Of a stretch of DNA of 64,000 nucleotides, positions 60,439-64,000 are shown piece by piece (the stretch's first letter is position 1; the number at the start of each line of letters is the position of its first letter). The position numbers were made by a program, and so were the translations under genes. Origin of the DNA: Fusobacterium gastrosuis (GTDB lineage Bacteria; Fusobacteriota; Fusobacteriia; Fusobacteriales; Fusobacteriaceae); NCBI RefSeq assembly GCF_900095285.1, contig NZ_LT607734.1, forward strand, positions 310,001-374,000, written 5' to 3'. Below the pieces are notes generated by a model. That model saw nothing but the letters and a program-made list of their open reading frames with translations, ran no database searches and had not been told where the DNA came from.

Positions 60439-61368
60439 CTATATGTGTAAAACTTTTTTAATTATATCTGATCTTTTAATCATCCCACAATATTTTTTAT
60501 CATCCACAACATAAAGTCTGTGTATTCCATTTACCACCATTTTGAAACAAATTTCCATTATCGGAGTCTTAGGATCTATTATTAAATGTTTTATCTCTTT
60601 TCTATAAATTTCATCAATTTCTGTGCTATCTTCATTTAGTAGATATTCTTCAAACGGTTCTCCAACTGTTAAAAAATTTATATCTTGCATCAAAGATAAA
60701 TGGTCTGGCAATCCAAAATCAATCAACTCTTTTTCAGTTATTTCTCCCAAAAGCTCTCCATTTTCGTTTACAACAGGAAATGCACTTTCACGCTCTAAAA
60801 TTAGTCTTTTTGCTACTTCTTCTAGTGTATCATGTTTATGAACTGGTCTGATATCAGGACTTAAAACATCTTCTGCTATAATTTTATGTTCAATTTCTAT
60901 ATCTTCTGATGTTAATAACTCTATTATTTTTCTAGGATTTTTTTCCTTCTTTATTTCTTCCATTATCTCTGGATGTTTTAATGCAATTTTTGAAATGACA
61001 CTCATTGACCTTAAAATATTTTTATTTTTTAAAACATCTGAAACTATTAAAAATACAACTTTTATTATATCTTTTTGATATGTAGCTGCAACTTCTCCCT
61101 CAACACCTTCTTTTAAAATAGCCACTGCAATTATAAAATCATTGAAATCTCTAATTCTCGCATGTGGCAAGAAAATCCCTTCTCCCATACAAGTTGAAAT
61201 TTCATTTTCCCTTTTTAATATACTGTCAATTATTTCTTTTTTTCTACTTTTAAAATAATTATTTTCCTCTGCAATTTTTTCAGAAATTTCAATAATAATC
61301 TCTTCTTTACTATCAGCCTTTAAATCTGTGAAAACATACTTTGGATCTAAATAACTTGAAAACTTCAT
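60439..61368 (-). CDS. PTS IIA-type domain fused to two CBS domains
   Basis: 309 residues. Residues 1 to about 150 form a mannitol/fructose/Ntr-class EIIA domain (PTS_EIIA_2): SSYLDPKYVFTDLKADSKEE at the start and the phosphorylatable histidine in GEGIFLPHARI near residue 69. Residues about 165 to 309 are two CBS domains (VLSPDIRPVHKHDTLEEVAK and FPVVNENGELLGEITEKE, then MVVNGIHRLYVVDDKKYCG), which usually bind adenine nucleotides. No membrane domain or sugar enzyme is attached, so a regulatory role is likely, perhaps on the adjacent permeases (inference). Confidence 0.88.
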   Translation of the reverse strand: MKFSSYLDPKYVFTDLKADSKEEIIIEISEKIAEENNYFKSRKKEIIDSILKRENEISTCMGEGIFLPHARIRDFNDFIIAVAILKEGVEGEVAATYQKDIIKVVFLIVSDVLKNKNILRSMSVISKIALKHPEIMEEIKKEKNPRKIIELLTSEDIEIEHKIIAEDVLSPDIRPVHKHDTLEEVAKRLILERESAFPVVNENGELLGEITEKELIDFGLPDHLSLMQDINFLTVGEPFEEYLLNEDSTEIDEIYRKEIKHLIIDPKTPIMEICFKMVVNGIHRLYVVDDKKYCGMIKRSDIIKKVLHI

Positions 61369-61391
61369 TTTTCCTCCTCATATAATTAAAA

Positions 61392-61439
61392 TAACAAAAG
61401 AGACTGCTGCATTAATATTAAATAGGTTTGCAACAGCCC
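61392..61439 (-). terminator. Terminator after the fatty-acid kinase gene
   Basis: Minus strand GGCTGTTGC pairs with GCAGCAGTC (9 bases, two G-U pairs that form only on this strand) around a 19-base loop, followed by TCTTTTGTTATTTT. Weaker than the others in the window, so some read-through into the IIA-CBS gene is possible. Confidence 0.6.
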
Positions 61440-61448
61440 CTTGAACTA

Positions 61449-63983
61449 TTATCTTATCTTAGATATGATTCCAATTCCAAAAACTGGTCCTGCATGGCTT
61501 CCTATTGTAGCACCAACTTCAAATCTTCCTCTATACTCTATTTTTCTTATTCCATCTGCTTCTCTTTTTAATATATCTGTATTTTGAAGTTCTTGGTTAG
61601 TTCCACCCCAACCTGTATATAATAAAATACTGTTTTTCTTTCCTTCGGTTTTTACTATTTTTTCAATATATGAAAGTGCCCCTCTATCTCCAAAAGTTTT
61701 ACTTTCAAGCGATACTTCACCATCTTCTAGTTTTAGAACCGGTCTTATCTTTAAGAAACTACCAATTATAGACGATGCTTTTCCTATTCTTCCACCTTTT
61801 TCAAGATAAGATAAATCACTAACAGCAAAATATACCTTTGTTATTTCTGCTAAGCCATCTATATTTTCTAAGATTTCTTTTATTCCTTTTCCTTCTTTTA
61901 CCATCTTAGCTGCTTCTAAAACTTGATGAGCCTGTGCAAAAGTAACAGCCTTTGAATCCACTATGTAAATATCTTTTTCCCTTTTTGTCATTTCTTTTGC
62001 AACTTTAGCTGCTTGTTGAGTTCCACTTAGTTTACTTGATAAATGAATAGATATTATTTTTTCATATCCTTTATCAAATAAAGTGTCATACACTTCTTTG
62101 AATTCTGCTGGTGACGGTTGAGCAGTTTTCGGTATAACTTTTTCTGTAATTATCTTATGCCAAAATTCTTTTTTTGATAAATTAACTCCATCTTTATAGT
62201 GATTTTCACCAATTTTTATTTTTAATGGTATTACAGTTATTTCTAAATTTCCTATAATTTCACTTGTTAAATCTGAAGCAGAATCTGTCACTATAGCTAT
62301 TTTTGATAAACTTGGATCTCTTTGTTCAATATATATATAATACGAATAATTATCTTGTTCACCTATGTATGTTGAGTATTTTCTAAATTTCTTTGCCTTT
62401 AAAGCTTCATTTCCTTCATTTGTCGCAGTTTTCCCCAGCATTGAAAATACACTTAAAGTATTTTCATTTGTATAACTTTCATAAATTTTTTGAATTAATT
62501 CTTGTTCTGTTTCTGCTTTATCAAAAAACTTCCCATTTACTAAAGCAATGCAATCATTAATTTTTATATCAATATCATTTATTCTTGTATCCCTAACTGC
62601 CTTAGTTATTTCCACAGAATAATTGAACATACTTTGTCTTAATAAAGTGTCCAGAGGCATTTTTTTATTCTTTACTAAATAATACCCCTCTAACATAGTT
62701 TTTGTTTCTATTACCATAATCTCTCTCTTATCTCTTTCTGCAGCTAATTTAGCTGATGAAATGATATTTTTATTATTTGGTAATATATAAATCGTCTTTG
62801 CCTTTATTCTCTTTAAACCATCTTCAATATCTGAAACTGATGGGTTTTTAGTTTGGCCTCCTATTAATACAGCAGCAGCTCCATCTTTTAAGAATAACTC
62901 ACCTATTTGTTTATTATCAACTATCGCATAATAAGCAATATCTTTTATATTATCTTCATTGAATAAAAGTTTGATTTCTTTTTCTTCTGGAAGTTCCTTT
63001 AGATTAACTGAACCATGCTCTATTTCTTTTTCACTTACAAGTAAATGATTATGTTGAATTTCCATATTTTCTATTTTTATATTGTTTAAGTTTCCTAAAT
63101 TACCTGCAATTTCAAGAACTTGTCCTGGGTTATTAGTATGAATATGAGTTTTGGTTTTCTTTTTAGTTTGTGCACAAACCATTGAATCCCCAAGTTGAGA
63201 TATTTTATTTTTATATTCTTCTAGATCAAAATCTCCTGACTCTATAATAAACTCAGTACAATATTTGAATTTAATTTCTTCTTTACTCACATACTCTAAT
63301 TTTTGTTTTCTACTTACTTGAGATTTTGCTATTCTTTCCAAATCTTTAAGCATTTCTGGGTCAGTTACAGATTTTTCAAAGCCTTCAAGCATATAAAAAA
63401 TTCCTTTTCCACCAGCATCTACTACTCCAGCTTCTTTTAATTTTGAAAGTAATTCTGGTGTTTCTTCAACTGCTGCCGCAGCTGCATTTTTTAAATATAC
63501 TAAAAATGGTATGAAATCATCTTTAGCACCAGAATATTCCATAGCTGCCTCTGAAACCTTTCTAATAACAGTCAACATAGTTCCTTCAACAGGTTCACTT
63601 ACAGCTTTGTATGCTTTTTCTTTAGCCTCAACAAATGCCCTTGCAGCTGTGGCAATATCTATCTCTTCTTTTTCTCTCACTACATTTAAAAAACCTTGAA
63701 CTATTTGAGATAAAATAGTCCCTGAATTTCCTCTTGCTCCTAAAAGAACAGCTTCCGATATGATATCAGCAAGTTCTTCCATTGTTGGCTCATTTTGCAT
63801 TTTTATCAATTCATTTTCAACTGCTTGTAATGTCATTGACATATTTGTTCCAGTATCTCCATCTGGTACAGGATAGACATTTAAGTCATTTAATACATCC
63901 GCATGTCTTGATAGCCATCTACTTGCTGCTATAAATAACTTTGTTAATCTCAATGCTGTTAAAACTTTAATTTCTATTTTCAT
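61449..63983 (-). CDS. Fused fatty-acid kinase: FakA (DAK2-type) plus FakB (DegV) in one protein
   Basis: 844 residues from the ATG at 63983, after GGAGGG. The N-terminal DAK2 domain (about 10-200) has YPVPDGDTGTNMSMTL, whose aspartates bind Mg-ATP, and GARGNSGTILSQI. A central FakA region runs to about 565 (KYCTEFIIESGDFDLEEY, THIHTNNPGQVLEIA, LPNNKNII). The C-terminal part from about 570 is a DegV/FakB domain (IVTDSASDLTSEII, TAQPSPAEF, HLSSKLSGTQQAA, GGRIGKASSIIG) that binds a fatty acid. In Staphylococcus these are separate proteins that phosphorylate exogenous fatty acids; here substrate binder and kinase are one chain. Confidence 0.93.
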   Translation of the reverse strand: MKIEIKVLTALRLTKLFIAASRWLSRHADVLNDLNVYPVPDGDTGTNMSMTLQAVENELIKMQNEPTMEELADIISEAVLLGARGNSGTILSQIVQGFLNVVREKEEIDIATAARAFVEAKEKAYKAVSEPVEGTMLTVIRKVSEAAMEYSGAKDDFIPFLVYLKNAAAAAVEETPELLSKLKEAGVVDAGGKGIFYMLEGFEKSVTDPEMLKDLERIAKSQVSRKQKLEYVSKEEIKFKYCTEFIIESGDFDLEEYKNKISQLGDSMVCAQTKKKTKTHIHTNNPGQVLEIAGNLGNLNNIKIENMEIQHNHLLVSEKEIEHGSVNLKELPEEKEIKLLFNEDNIKDIAYYAIVDNKQIGELFLKDGAAAVLIGGQTKNPSVSDIEDGLKRIKAKTIYILPNNKNIISSAKLAAERDKREIMVIETKTMLEGYYLVKNKKMPLDTLLRQSMFNYSVEITKAVRDTRINDIDIKINDCIALVNGKFFDKAETEQELIQKIYESYTNENTLSVFSMLGKTATNEGNEALKAKKFRKYSTYIGEQDNYSYYIYIEQRDPSLSKIAIVTDSASDLTSEIIGNLEITVIPLKIKIGENHYKDGVNLSKKEFWHKIITEKVIPKTAQPSPAEFKEVYDTLFDKGYEKIISIHLSSKLSGTQQAAKVAKEMTKREKDIYIVDSKAVTFAQAHQVLEAAKMVKEGKGIKEILENIDGLAEITKVYFAVSDLSYLEKGGRIGKASSIIGSFLKIRPVLKLEDGEVSLESKTFGDRGALSYIEKIVKTEGKKNSILLYTGWGGTNQELQNTDILKREADGIRKIEYRGRFEVGATIGSHAGPVFGIGIISKIR

Positions 63984-64000
63984 CAATCCCTCCATTAGAA

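Overview
The window is very AT-rich, uses short intergenic spacers and strong AGGAGG ribosome-binding sites, and carries a PolC-type replicase, an AccA/AccD pair, a Pst/Pho cluster and a FakA-FakB fusion. Gene content, protein sequences and base composition point to a chromosomal segment of Fusobacterium, probably near the F. nucleatum/F. periodonticum group. This is judged from remembered family features, not a database search. No prophage, transposase, integrase or CRISPR array was seen; this is mostly core genome.

Layout. 1-5.8 kb (minus): a translation/RNA-modification operon, hpt-rsmA-DUF4911-khpA-rimM-trmD-SPOUT methylase-polC (polC runs off the left edge). 5.9-8.7 kb (minus): RNase Y behind a lipoprotein and an anti-sigma/anti-anti-sigma pair. 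8.7-10.9 kb (minus): obg-miaA. 11.1-13.9 kb (plus): a MORN-repeat protein overlapping a shikimate/aromatic operon (chorismate mutase, aroE, aroQ) and xth. 14-17 kb (plus): ROK regulator, YitT protein, then rplM-rpsI. 17.2-20.5 kb (minus): pyrH-frr and rpsB-tsf. 20.6-22 kb (plus): secreted hypothetical and an SDR. 22-26.2 kb (minus): ilvA and a pyk-eno glycolytic unit. 26.4-33 kb: divergent phosphate regulon, pstC-pstA-pstB-phoU (minus) against pstS-phoB-phoR (plus), separated by a mirror-symmetric set of Pho-box-like repeats. 33-37.9 kb (minus): an rRNA operon, 16S-23S-5S-tRNA-Asn, with no tRNA in the spacer. 38.4-42.6 kb: rpmB, then ahpC with a PerR-box-like site and a thioredoxin reductase fused to a glutaredoxin-like domain, and pgi. 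42.8-46.6 kb: iron alcohol dehydrogenase, NhaC antiporter, a decayed gene remnant, CvfB. 46.8-50.6 kb (plus): accD-accA-pfkA-small protein-recR behind a promoter with a palindromic operator-like element. 50.6-64 kb (minus): lipoprotein, secA, ligA, mnmA, birA, two tandem NhaD/ArsB-type permeases, a PTS-IIA/CBS protein and a fused fatty-acid kinase.

Points most worth a second look: the structured leader of rpsB; the symmetric Pho-box array; the FapR-like half-sites in a non-standard spacing at accDA (with birA and the fused fatty-acid kinase also in this window); the PTS-IIA-CBS protein next to two paralogous ion permeases; the TrxR-glutaredoxin fusion next to ahpC; a histidine kinase whose full-length reading frame has no standard start codon; and an orphan plus-strand terminator hairpin between the rRNA promoter and rpmB. 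I did not find a clearly new defence or mobile system, and I do not claim one.
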